A program made the translations under genes and the position numbers. Below are positions 7,074 through 13,342 of a DNA stretch of 13,632 nt, piece after piece (position 1 is the stretch's first letter; each line of letters opens with the position of its first letter). This stretch comes from Halovenus sp. (GTDB taxonomy: Archaea; Halobacteriota; Halobacteria; Halobacteriales; Haloarculaceae): positions 1 to 13,632 of the forward strand of contig PUMG01000051.1 of the NCBI GenBank assembly GCA_003551265.1, given 5' to 3'. The notes below the pieces were generated by a model. That model saw nothing but the letters and a program-made list of their open reading frames with translations. It was not told the origin of the DNA and made no database searches.

Positions 7074-7873
7074 GTGTGCTCTCCGGACAGAAAACGTTGG
7101 ACTACGCTGGTGAACGTACGCCGAGACTGTTCGTACACGGCGTGACTCCCCTCGAACGTTGCGACGTAGCCATCTGAAACCCGGCGAGCGGCGTCGTGCT
7201 GAGTCGCTGTCGGAAACAGTTGCCCGTCCGTATCGGCGACGACGAGCGTCGGAACGTCGACGTGCTCGAGAACGCCACGACCGTCGAACTCCAGGAGCGC
7301 GTCACACGAACGGATGACATCAGAACCGACCACCGGTCGCGGGAGCACTGGAGCGGCAATTCGGTACAGCAACGGAATCAGGCGTTTCGAGTGCCCCGAA
7401 TACATCTGGCCGGCGTAGTCGGCGTGTATCGCCGACCAGTGGCCGTCATCTGCGAGCGTTCGCCAGCGTTGGACAGTGGTTCGTCCGTCTGCACCGAGTC
7501 TGGTTCCGAAGGCGGCCAGAACGAGCGTGTCGATCAGGTCCGGATAGTCGTGTGCGAGGTGACTCGCAATCGCACCACCCAGTGAGAAACCGACGACTGC
7601 TGCGCCGTCGAGTTCTTCGAGAAAGGGCACGTACCGTTCGGCCATCTGCCGGGCGCGCTCTCCTGCTGTGAGTCCAGGTGGTCGTGATGCAATCCACACG
7701 TCGTACGCTCGAAACCCCCTGAAGTAGTGCCGCCCAAGCAGTGTTGTGCTCAGGCGCGTGGGCGTGTTCCATCCCAGTGAGTCCATGACTCCCGGGAAAA
7801 TGACGAGTGGCCGTGTTCCGGAGCCGAACCTATGGAAGGGTACCCCAGAGTGGTGAGTGCCGTAGCGTTTCAT
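7067..7873 (-). CDS. Alpha/beta hydrolase
   Basis: 268 residues from ATG 7873. A longer frame to 7945 exists, but it would overlap the upstream regulator gene and adds only basic, non-conserved residues; a T-rich element (GATTTTGTG) about 25-30 bases before 7873 supports the shorter start. The fold is clear: a short N-terminal strand region with VIFPGVMDSLGW, nucleophile elbow VGFSLGG with S97, an acid in VVADTDGQLFP (D214 or D216), and catalytic H244 in EGSHAVYE. No signal peptide or membrane segment is seen, so it should be cytoplasmic. It lies 44 bases behind the PadR-type regulator and may be co-transcribed with and controlled by it. The substrate cannot be named; esters or lactones are the usual range for this family. 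Confidence 0.85.
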   Translation of the reverse strand: MKRYGTHHSGVPFHRFGSGTRPLVIFPGVMDSLGWNTPTRLSTTLLGRHYFRGFRAYDVWIASRPPGLTAGERARQMAERYVPFLEELDGAAVVGFSLGGAIASHLAHDYPDLIDTLVLAAFGTRLGADGRTTVQRWRTLADDGHWSAIHADYAGQMYSGHSKRLIPLLYRIAAPVLPRPVVGSDVIRSCDALLEFDGRGVLEHVDVPTLVVADTDGQLFPTATQHDAARRVSDGYVATFEGSHAVYEQSRRTFTSVVQRFLSGEHTG

Positions 7874-7917
7874 GTCCGTGTGTACGACGGGCGGACACAA
7901 AATCGGGAACGTCCGTC

Positions 7918-8193
7918 TCAGACTGAGACGTACTCTTCTTTCCACTCCTCTCGAGCTTCGAGCTCTCGCTCACCTCGGTTCGTGACCGTGTAGGAGTTCG
8001 TTCGTTTGTCTATTTCGCCTTTCTCTACGAGCCCTTTCTCCACGAGTGTGTCGAGGTTTGGATACAGCCGCCCGTGCTGTATCTCTTTCCCGTAGTAGTC
8101 TTCGAGTTCGTCTTTGATAGCCAGGCCGTGTGGTTCGTCGAGTCCGGCGGTTATGTACAGCAAGTCGCGCTGAAATCCTGTCAAGTCGTACAT
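7918..8193 (-). CDS. PadR-family transcriptional regulator
   Basis: 91 residues, a minimal winged-helix protein. The sequence MYDLTGFQRDLLYITAGLDEPHGLAIKDELEDYY, followed by HGRLYPNLDTLVEKGLVEKGEIDKRTNSYTVTNRGERELEAR, has the PadR pattern: recognition helix around GRLYPNLDTLVEKGL (40-55) and the beta-hairpin wing around 60-75. It lacks the long C-terminal dimerisation helices of classical PadR and ends soon after the wing, as is usual for the short haloarchaeal members. It heads a possible two-gene unit with the alpha/beta hydrolase. A perfect 6-bp inverted repeat brackets its TATA-like element, suggesting that it represses its own promoter. The ligand, if any, is unknown. Confidence 0.9.
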   Translation of the reverse strand: MYDLTGFQRDLLYITAGLDEPHGLAIKDELEDYYGKEIQHGRLYPNLDTLVEKGLVEKGEIDKRTNSYTVTNRGERELEAREEWKEEYVSV

Positions 8194-8212
8194 CGCTACA
8201 GTACACTTTCAC

Positions 8213-8236
8213 CTCGTTGGTATTAATTCTAACGAG
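8213..8236 (-). promoter_or_regulatory. Core promoter of the PadR gene inside an inverted repeat (possible operator)
   Basis: CTCGTT (8213-8218) and AACGAG (8231-8236) are perfect 6-bp inverted arms around a 12-base A/T-rich centre holding TTAATA. The centre is about 31 bases before ATG 8193, where the TATA box of a leaderless gene belongs. A dimeric winged-helix protein bound to both arms would cover the TATA box, so autoregulation is a plausible reading. Confidence 0.5.
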
Positions 8237-8255
8237 AAGTTGTAATGTTTATAGG

Positions 8256-8450
8256 TTATGTACACCCAATATATTTGACCGAATATATACGATATGTTTC
8301 TTCAGAAACTCCGTTTCGATTCAACACACACACAGACGATGATTCGGAGGGTATTTTCAGATTCAGAACAAACCGAACACTTCTGTATTCAGTGAAATGA
8401 GATTCAACACATTCGATAAACGAATACATTTCTGGTAAGCCGGCCACCAT
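8256..8450 (-). CDS. Small open reading frame, doubtful (64 residues)
   Basis: Starts ATG 8450 and encodes a 64-residue protein with two Cys near the ends and no family I recognise. In its favour, a good TATA-like element (TTTATACT, minus strand) lies about 30 bases before the ATG, the usual leaderless spacing. Against it, codon third positions are A/T-rich and the protein is not acidic, unlike its neighbours. It would be either a recently acquired small gene or a chance frame in AT-rich DNA. Confidence 0.2.
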   Translation of the reverse strand: MVAGLPEMYSFIECVESHFTEYRSVRFVLNLKIPSESSSVCVLNRNGVSEETYRIYSVKYIGCT

Positions 8451-8736
8451 GTTAAGCTGTGTCTAGGTCAGGCAGTATAAACCATTCAGATATTGAAACT
8501 GACCACCGCGCTTCGTGATGGTGGCTCGGTGTTCGAACGCTCATCAGAAGGGGCTCAGTGGGGGTAACGTGTCGTCATCGCCACCACACTCAGATTGTGG
8601 ACCCATGCTAATCAACGTTCCTGTGCGGTCTTGGACGGTGAAACTGGCACCCTGTAGTTGCAGACGGATTGTCACACCTGTTCAGAGATTCTCGTCACAC
8701 GTGCGTCGCGAAATCTGTGATGACGAACGAGGATCT

Positions 8737-9252
8737 CTATTTTGGGAGCCATCTTCCATCGATGCCTCTAGACGTCCCCTGATTCTCACGGTCGTGTTGT
8801 TCGGTAGTGGTTCCCGGTCGAGACGGCTGAAAACGCAGTCCTGCTTCTTTCATCAACCGACGACAACTTGGAATTGAGTACTCCACGTCGTAGGTTTCTT
8901 CCAGATGGCTCTGCACAAGTGCGGGAGTCCATGCAGGTGCGTCGTAGTCGAGTGCAGTCGGAGATTCCTGGAGCGCGTGTTCGAACTCCTGTTGTTCCGC
9001 TTCCGAAAGCTTCCTCGGTCTGCCGGGTCGTTTCTCATCTTCGACGGCTTCATCGAGTGAATCCGCATCGAGTCGCTTGAGCCAGCTGTAAATCGTCCGC
9101 CGCTCGACGCCGTACCATTCCGCGAGTTCCGTCTGTGTAACGCCATTTTTGTACGCAATCGCGGCCAGCAACCGTTGTGTCGGCTTCTTACCCTCCACTC
9201 TGTCGAGGGCATCCTGCAGATCTTCGACCGTGATTTCGTCGAGATGCTCCAT
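8737..9252 (-). pseudogene. IS630-family transposase, N-terminal fragment
   Basis: 171 residues from ATG 9252 (176 from ATG 9267). The shorter start fits a TATA-like AATTTACT about 29 bases upstream. The frame EGKKPTQRLLAAIAYKNGVTQTELAEWYGVERRTIYSWLKRL is the helix-turn-helix of haloarchaeal IS630-type transposases; then come an R-P-G-R-P-R-K hinge and the second winged-helix block APAWTPALVQSHLEETYDVEYSIPSCRRLMKEAGL. Intact relatives continue into a DDE catalytic domain of roughly 180 residues. Here the frame leaves the family pattern about 35 residues after that block and stops; no DDE sequence is seen in the other minus-strand frames down to 8515. It is a remnant that cannot transpose by itself, although a retained DNA-binding role cannot be excluded. 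Confidence 0.75.
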
Positions 9253-9302
9253 TGAGGCCGCTACCATCTGCGAGTAGTAAATTCTGACGGCTACCCCGAG
9301 CC

Positions 9303-9695
9303 TTACTCAAAGACCGTGTCTGTTGTGTGCTCTTCGAGGACTGGTTTGAGTGCCGAGGCAAGTTCCTCGAAACGCTCCATCGACATGACGTCTGTCGTCA
9401 CCCACACGCCGATTCGGTCGACGACGATGCGGGTGAGATAGCCGTGTTCGAACATTCGAACCGTCGCATGATAGTCACCAAGTTGAGTGCCGCTGTATTT
9501 TGCTACGGCGTCGAAACCCGTTCGTTCGACCTTCGCGAAGCCGACCAGGTCCGCCGTTCGGTCCAGGTCCGAACGGAGATACACCTGCTCAACGCCGTCA
9601 TCAGTGAAGCAGGTGATGCTGCGGAGTTCGTCTCCAACGACCGTGCGACACACACTCACCAGTTCGTCTCCGAGCCCCGATTCTATGTTGCTCAC
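9303..9695 (-). CDS. Uncharacterised haloarchaeal protein
   Basis: 130 acidic residues, single compact domain by appearance, no membrane segment or signal. The pattern LVSVCRTVVGDELRSITCFTDDGVEQVYLRSDL, then FEHGYLTRIVVDRIGVWVTTDVMSMERFEELA, recalls a group of conserved haloarchaeal proteins of unknown function; I cannot assign a family number with certainty. The start is GTG at 9695. It is preceded by GAGGTGG a few bases upstream, a genuine-looking Shine-Dalgarno sequence and therefore a leadered mRNA, unlike the leaderless neighbours. A possible TATA element (CCTTACAC) lies near 9741. It stands alone between the transposase remnant and the tRNA array; nothing in context suggests a job. Confidence 0.75.
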   Translation of the reverse strand: MSNIESGLGDELVSVCRTVVGDELRSITCFTDDGVEQVYLRSDLDRTADLVGFAKVERTGFDAVAKYSGTQLGDYHATVRMFEHGYLTRIVVDRIGVWVTTDVMSMERFEELASALKPVLEEHTTDTVFE

Positions 9696-9710
9696 TTTTT
9701 TCCACCTCTC
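9688..9710 (-). promoter_or_regulatory. Ribosome binding site deciding a GTG start
   Basis: On the minus strand GAGGTGG stands about 7 bases before GTG at 9695, complementary to the 16S rRNA 3' end. It selects the GTG and marks a leadered transcript, the exception in this window. Confidence 0.5.
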
Positions 9711-9829
9711 TAGTCTCTCCTAGGACCGCTCTGTGTGTAAGGCTGTCTGTCACCCTATCATCATGTGGAGTGCCGAATAAGAATCTGTTTGACTCGTGTG
9801 ATTATGCTACAGAGCCTGTTTGCGACAGA

Positions 9830-10067
9830 TAGGCCTGGGCGGATTTGAACCGAATCCAGACGTTCCGGGCCTGTGACCTCGCTTCGCTCGGTCATTCCGG
9901 GCCTGCGACTGGCAGGGTCCAAATCCGTAGCCATACACTGCTCGTCACATTCGTTCCTCGCAGACATGGGCCTGGGCGGATTTGAACCGCGAGGACTTCG
10001 CTTTGCTCGCCCTCTGGGCTCAAATCCGTAGCCATACACTGCTCGTCACGTTCGTTTCTCGCAGGTA
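9830..10067 (-). repeat. Tandem array of two tRNA 3'-end repeat units downstream of tRNA-CAU
   Basis: Reading away from the tRNA, two units of 101 and 137 bases follow directly on its last base. Each has (i) a 39-base spacer beginning TRYCTGCGAG, 35 of 39 positions identical between units (10067-10029 and 9966-9928), (ii) an antisense T-arm strand (10028-10017 and 9927-9916), (iii) a variable loop with GAGCRAAGCGA, and (iv) a sense copy of the tRNA 3' end (9990-9967 and 9852-9830). Antisense and sense arms pair over 12 bp, each with one G-U in RNA. The first copy differs from the tRNA 3' end by one base within the acceptor strand, the second by two. After the second copy the sequence only faintly resembles the spacer. 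The remaining 9696-9829 shows nothing else clear. Confidence 0.85.
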
Positions 10068-10142
10068 TGGGCCCGGGCGGATTTGAACCGCCGCATACCC
10101 GGTTATGAGCCGGGGGCTCTTACCAGACTGAGCTACAGGCCC
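10068..10142 (-). tRNA. tRNA with anticodon CAU (tRNA-Met by anticodon; elongator Met or Ile2)
   Basis: 75 bases without encoded CCA. Folding by eye: acceptor GGGCCTG with CGGGCCC (one T-G pair), D-stem GCTC/GAGC, anticodon stem CCCGG/CCGGG with loop CTCATAA, T-stem GGCGG/CCGCC with loop TTCAAAT, discriminator A. Anticodon is CAT. It is not the initiator: the first pair is G-C and the three G-C pairs typical of initiator anticodon stems (GGG/CCC) are missing. A CAU tRNA may be elongator Met or the Ile2 tRNA whose C34 becomes agmatidine in archaea; the acceptor starting GGGCC makes Ile2 a real possibility. No intron. A TATA-like element is about 30 bases upstream. Confidence 0.92.
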
Positions 10143-10168
10143 GCTGTCTTCTGGTACTGTATCCCGCA

Positions 10169-10180
10169 ACTAAACTCTAT
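10169..10180 (-). promoter_or_regulatory. Probable promoter of tRNA-CAU
   Basis: Minus strand ATAGAGTTTAGT holds GTTTAG centred about 31 bases before the first base of the tRNA at 10142. Position and base content only. Confidence 0.35.
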
Positions 10181-10267
10181 CGTATCGGCTGTCCGTTCGT
10201 ACCATACACATCCGCCCATCATCTCTCGGAACGCTTTTGCTATCACCGACGCAACGTGTATACACTC

Positions 10268-10687
10268 ATGAGTATGGGCGGCTCAGATATGTACCGGCAG
10301 CAGATTCTCGACCACTACAAGAACCCGCGTAACCACGGGGAACTCGAAAATCCGACGTTCACTCACGTCGGCGAGAATCCGATGTGTGGGGATACGATCG
10401 AAATTGACGTTAGACTCGACGAGGACGAGGAAGTCATCCAGAACCTCGCCTTCCGGGGTGATGGCTGTGCAATCTCACAGGCAGCGGCGTCGATGCTCAC
10501 GGAGATGCTCCTCGGAAAAACCATCGAAGAACTGCACGAGATGGACCGTGACGATATGATAGAGATGCTCGGTGTCGATATCTCGCCGATGCGTGTCAAG
10601 TGTGCAGTTCTCGCCGAGAAGGTCGCTCAGGACGGTGCAGAGATCTATTTCGGCGAAAAAGAAGAGACCAGAACGACGTCCGAGTAA
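10268..10687 (+). CDS. sufU: SufU/IscU-type iron-sulfur cluster assembly scaffold
   Basis: 139 residues from ATG 10268. A GTG 12 bases upstream is in frame, but a T-rich element (CGCTTTTGCTA, near 10232-10242) about 28 bases before 10268 supports the ATG; ATG 10274 is also possible. The protein begins MYRQQILDHYKNPRN, the standard opening of the family. The three ligand Cys are present: C40 in NPMCGD with D42, C67 in GDGCAIS, and C112 in SPMRVKCA. The layout with GVDISPMRVKCAVLAEK is that of SufU. It accepts sulfur from a cysteine desulfurase and supplies clusters or zinc-linked sulfur transfer in the cytoplasm. No desulfurase or sufBCD gene is adjacent, so it stands alone here, back to back with the tRNA gene. 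Confidence 0.92.
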   Translation: MSMGGSDMYRQQILDHYKNPRNHGELENPTFTHVGENPMCGDTIEIDVRLDEDEEVIQNLAFRGDGCAISQAAASMLTEMLLGKTIEELHEMDRDDMIEMLGVDISPMRVKCAVLAEKVAQDGAEIYFGEKEETRTTSE

Positions 10688-10807
10688 CGCCACAGTCTGC
10701 GGTGTCGCGACTGTGAACGAGTGTGGACAGCAACGTACGCGCTCCACGTACGCTCCGTGCTCACGTTCGGTGAACTTCATATTTGGTGTCGTTCTCTTCC
10801 GCTTCGG

Positions 10808-10853
10808 ACTTTCAGTGCTGACAAGACGTTCAGACTTCCAGTTCTGACAAGAC
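10808..10853 (+). repeat. Two 20-base direct repeats, 26-base period
   Basis: ACTTTCAGTGCTGACAAGAC (10808-10827) and ACTTCCAGTTCTGACAAGAC (10834-10853) differ at two positions. They lie in the 245-base gap between sufU and the next gene, about 50-100 bases upstream of that gene's TATA box. The 26-base period is not quite a whole number of helical turns. They may be activator sites or the trace of a duplication. The rest of the gap shows nothing convincing. Confidence 0.7.
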
Positions 10854-10902
10854 TCGCAGTGCGGCCCCGCTCAGCCTGAACATCGCCGCCGTTTCGAATG
10901 TG

Positions 10903-10910
10903 TTTATATT
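10903..10910 (+). promoter_or_regulatory. TATA box of the 87-residue protein gene
   Basis: TTTATATT centred about 27 bases before ATG 10933; the classical leaderless haloarchaeal arrangement and the strongest TATA box in the window. Confidence 0.6.
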
Positions 10911-10932
10911 CCCTGCACCCGCACGAGTAACC

Positions 10933-11196
10933 ATGTTCACTCTGGACCTCGACCGATTCATGTTCGAGCTGAAAGACGGAACGCTAAAACACGTCGGCAG
11001 TTCCACGAAAAGCGCCACTGCCAAGCTGTACGATGTCGAGTCCGTCGACGTTCGCGAGTTCGGTGACGAGCGAGTGAAAATTGCCTGCGAGGACGGTGCT
11101 GGCAATGAGGTCGAAGTCGCACTCGACCCTGCAGAAGCACGCGAGATTGCGCGAGGAATTGAACGCCTCGAAGACGAGAGCCTCGTTTTCGAGTGA
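10933..11196 (+). CDS. Uncharacterised small acidic haloarchaeal protein
   Basis: 87 residues from ATG 10933; a longer frame from GTG 10900 would run through the TATA box and is rejected. The protein is acidic, with short strands alternating through the first 60 residues (FMFELKDGTLKHVG, AKLYDVESVDVREFG, VKIACEDGAGNEVEVAL) and a closing helix DPAEAREIARGIERLEDES. This beta-rich barrel followed by a helix suggests a small PH-like or SH3-like domain, but I do not recognise the family and assign no function. It has its own promoter with a pair of 20-base direct repeats upstream, and lies 49 bases before the RecJ-like gene, which also has its own TATA-like element. Confidence 0.75.
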   Translation: MFTLDLDRFMFELKDGTLKHVGSSTKSATAKLYDVESVDVREFGDERVKIACEDGAGNEVEVALDPAEAREIARGIERLEDESLVFE

Positions 11197-11214
11197 CGGA
11201 CTCGTTTCGACAAT

Positions 11215-11222
11215 CGTTTTAA
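11215..11222 (+). promoter_or_regulatory. TATA-like element of the RecJ-like gene
   Basis: CGTTTTAA is centred about 28 bases before ATG 11246, in the 49-base gap after the 87-residue protein gene. The spacing supports ATG 11246 rather than any earlier in-frame codon. Confidence 0.5.
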
Positions 11223-11245
11223 GCCCGACCTGCTTGCACAATATA

Positions 11246-13312
11246 ATGAGTTCGTGTATCATCTGTGGTTCATCTGTCGACGGTCGCGTCTGTGACATCC
11301 ACGAAGAAGACGTTGTCTTCGAATTCCGCGGGTCACAGCCGAGCGAGTTGACCCCGAACCGCTACTATCGTGGTTCGGTCGACGGCTACGCCGACTTCGG
11401 CATCTTTGTCGACATCGGTGACAGCGTCACTGGCCTGTTGCACAGGAGCAAACTCGACCGCCGTCTCGACAGCATCGACCTCGAACCGGGCGATACGGTG
11501 TTTGTCCAGGTACAGAGCGTGAAAAACAACGGCAACGTTGACCTTGACTGGTCGATTCGGCAAGACGATTCCCAGTTCCGGGGGATGCTCATCGACGACC
11601 CTGAGGCCGAAACCGAGTTGCTCGTCGAAGAAACAGATTCCGGACAGTCCGCCACTGAGGAGACCGAAACTGTCCACGACAAGAGTGCCGACGCAGAAAC
11701 TCCCGATGAAGCAGTCTCCGAAGACGACGACACGGTCTCGGAAGACGATGAAGCAGTCTCCGAAGACGACGAAACACCGGAGCGTCTCGACGTTCCCGGC
11801 GTCAGAATCGACGACCTCGAATCGTACCTCGGCGACCTCGTACGCATCGAAGGAGAGGTCGTGACTGCTCGTCAGACGAGCGGACCGACTATTTTCGAAC
11901 TCCGTGACGAGACGGGCGGTGTCGAGTGCGCTGCGTTCAAAGAGGCCGGTGTTCGGGCCTATCCCGAAGTCGACGAGGGTGATATCATTCGTATCGAGGG
12001 TGAGGTCGAACGCCGACGCGGTGAGTTGCAAGTCGAGACAGAAGCGCTGGTTGTTCTCGAAGATGAAGAGCGCGAGGAAGTCACTGGACGGATGCGGGAT
12101 GCGCTCGTCGAGCAAGCCAGGCCTGCGGAAGTCGAACTGCTGGCCGAGGACTCCGCAGTCGAGTCTGTTCTCGACTCCGTTCGTGATGCTGCAGCGGCAA
12201 TTCGTCGTGCGGTCCTCGAAGGTCGACCAATCGTCGTTCGACACACCGACACTGCAGACGGCTACGTCGCAAGCGCAGCAATCGAGCGGGCAACGCTCCC
12301 TCTCATCCACGAACAACACGAGAGTACCGATGCGGAGTATCACTACTTCGACCGGCGGCCGCTTCAGGGCGCTGTGTACGACATGGACGACGCGACCAAA
12401 GACGTCACGATGATGCTCTCGAACCAGGCGCGCCACGACGAAGCGTTGCCGCTGTTCGTCTTTGTCGCCGCTGGAGGTACCACCGAGTCCCTCGATGGCT
12501 TCGACCTGCTCGACGTGTACGGGGCCCGGCGAATCGTCATCGACGAGCGTGCCATCGACAGCGAAATCGAAGCTGCTGTTGACGTTCTCGTCGGTCCAGC
12601 ACAGAACGGCAGTCCGCCCACGACAGCAACGGTTCTCGGTACGAACGTCGCGCTCCACGTCAACGACGACGTTCGTGACGACCTGCACCATCTCCCTGCA
12701 GTGAGTTTCTGGGAGGAGCCACCGGAGCGATACACTGCGCTGGCCACGGAGGCGAACTACGACGAGGACGATGTCCGAATCCTCCGCGAGGCGGTGACGC
12801 TCGAAGCGTTCTACCAGTCCTACGAGGACAAGCGCGAACTCGTCGTCGACCTGTTGTTCGCTGATGGCGATGGCGACCCGACAGGACTGGCGCGGAACAT
12901 CAGTGAACAGTTCCGAACCCGCATGGATTCAGCTATTGATACAGCCAGAGAGAATCTCGAACGGCACGAGTTCGGTGACGAAACTGTCATCGTACTCGAT
13001 ACCGACGCCTACACGCACCGGTTCGAGTTTCCGGCGACTTCGCTGTTGCTCGACGAACTGTTCCGCCGTCACCGCGAGGAGTGTATCGCGCTACTTGGGG
13101 TCGATACCGATGATGCGTACATCCGGAGTTCTCAGGATATCGACGTGCGTGACCTCGTCGACGCAGCACGCAAAGATGCACCGAACGCTGCCCTCGATGC
13201 GCGGGGTGCCCGTGAGGGTCGTGTGGAGTTTCTCAGAGGTGAGCGTGAGAACGCTCGTGAGGCGCTGCTCAACGCACTCGTCGATGTCGTCTCTCCGTCA
13301 ACACCAGCCTGA
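11246..13312 (+). CDS. RecJ-like DHH-superfamily protein with zinc finger, S1 and OB-fold domains
   Basis: 688 residues from ATG 11246. The frame is open further upstream, but that part lies over the preceding gene and its promoter. Order of parts: a CxxC...CxxH zinc finger (C4, C7, C16, H19); an S1 RNA/DNA-binding domain around 38-105 (RYYRGSVDGYADFGIFVDIGD); an acidic linker at ~118-180 with three 7-residue repeats; an RPA-like OB-fold at ~195-275 (VRIEGEVVTARQTSG...FELRDETG); and a C-terminal DHH-like region from ~320. Catalytic motifs of RecJ nucleases are weakened: RHTDTADGY (332-340) stands for motif I, AAGG (408-411) for the usual Asp motif, and IDER (432-435) where DHH is expected. 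It probably binds single-stranded nucleic acid in repair, replication or RNA metabolism; nuclease activity is doubtful. The gene ends 105 bases before tRNA-Glu. Confidence 0.85.
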   Translation: MSSCIICGSSVDGRVCDIHEEDVVFEFRGSQPSELTPNRYYRGSVDGYADFGIFVDIGDSVTGLLHRSKLDRRLDSIDLEPGDTVFVQVQSVKNNGNVDLDWSIRQDDSQFRGMLIDDPEAETELLVEETDSGQSATEETETVHDKSADAETPDEAVSEDDDTVSEDDEAVSEDDETPERLDVPGVRIDDLESYLGDLVRIEGEVVTARQTSGPTIFELRDETGGVECAAFKEAGVRAYPEVDEGDIIRIEGEVERRRGELQVETEALVVLEDEEREEVTGRMRDALVEQARPAEVELLAEDSAVESVLDSVRDAAAAIRRAVLEGRPIVVRHTDTADGYVASAAIERATLPLIHEQHESTDAEYHYFDRRPLQGAVYDMDDATKDVTMMLSNQARHDEALPLFVFVAAGGTTESLDGFDLLDVYGARRIVIDERAIDSEIEAAVDVLVGPAQNGSPPTTATVLGTNVALHVNDDVRDDLHHLPAVSFWEEPPERYTALATEANYDEDDVRILREAVTLEAFYQSYEDKRELVVDLLFADGDGDPTGLARNISEQFRTRMDSAIDTARENLERHEFGDETVIVLDTDAYTHRFEFPATSLLLDELFRRHREECIALLGVDTDDAYIRSSQDIDVRDLVDAARKDAPNAALDARGAREGRVEFLRGERENAREALLNALVDVVSPSTPA
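11708..11770 (+). repeat. 21-base tandem repeat coding EAVSEDD (three copies)
   Basis: Residues 155-175 of the RecJ-like protein are EAVSEDD, DTVSEDD, EAVSEDD. The DNA units of 21 bases are nearly identical (first and third differ least), indicating recent in-frame duplication in the acidic linker between the S1 and OB-fold domains. Confidence 0.8.
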
Positions 13313-13342
13313 GTAGTGACCGTCACGACCGGTACAGTGCTC

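Larger units (their letters stand above)
8194..8736. other. AT-rich, gene-poor stretch, probably degraded foreign DNA
   Basis: 543 bases with no convincing conserved gene. From about 8220 to 8510 the base content is much richer in A and T than the flanking genes. The part nearest 8220 is the PadR promoter. Inside are a repeated GATTCAACACA (about 8320 and 8402), a small dyad ATTCG-ATAAA-CGAAT (8412-8426) and a TATA-like TTTATACT on the minus strand (8487-8474). 8515-8736 is of normal composition, open in several frames, without acidic haloarchaeal protein character. Next to it lies a truncated transposase, so insertion and decay of a mobile element is the simplest account. Confidence 0.5.

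Noticed and set aside
7874..7945. Longer N-terminus for the alpha/beta hydrolase (start 7945)
   Set aside because: It would overlap the PadR gene by 28 bases and adds 24 basic, unconserved residues; a promoter-like element fits the start at 7873.
8515..8877. 120-codon plus-strand frame with a TATA-like element upstream
   Set aside because: The translation is basic and Ser-rich, unlike haloarchaeal proteins, has no recognised family, and its end overlaps the transposase fragment on the other strand.
9761..10039. 92-codon open frame on the minus strand through the tRNA-end array
   Set aside because: It is made of the repeat units themselves (residues such as GFEPRG come from the T-arm copies). 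It has no promoter or conserved protein pattern.
9830..10067. CRISPR array reading of the repeats
   Set aside because: Only three occurrences at unequal spacing, the inter-repeat segments are largely the same conserved spacer, the repeat is the tRNA's own 3' end, and no cas gene is present.
11333..12691. Long open frame (452 codons) antisense to the RecJ-like gene
   Set aside because: It lies wholly opposite a gene with clear S1, OB-fold and DHH-like domains. Long antisense frames are common in GC-rich haloarchaeal genes, and the translation shows no recognisable domain.
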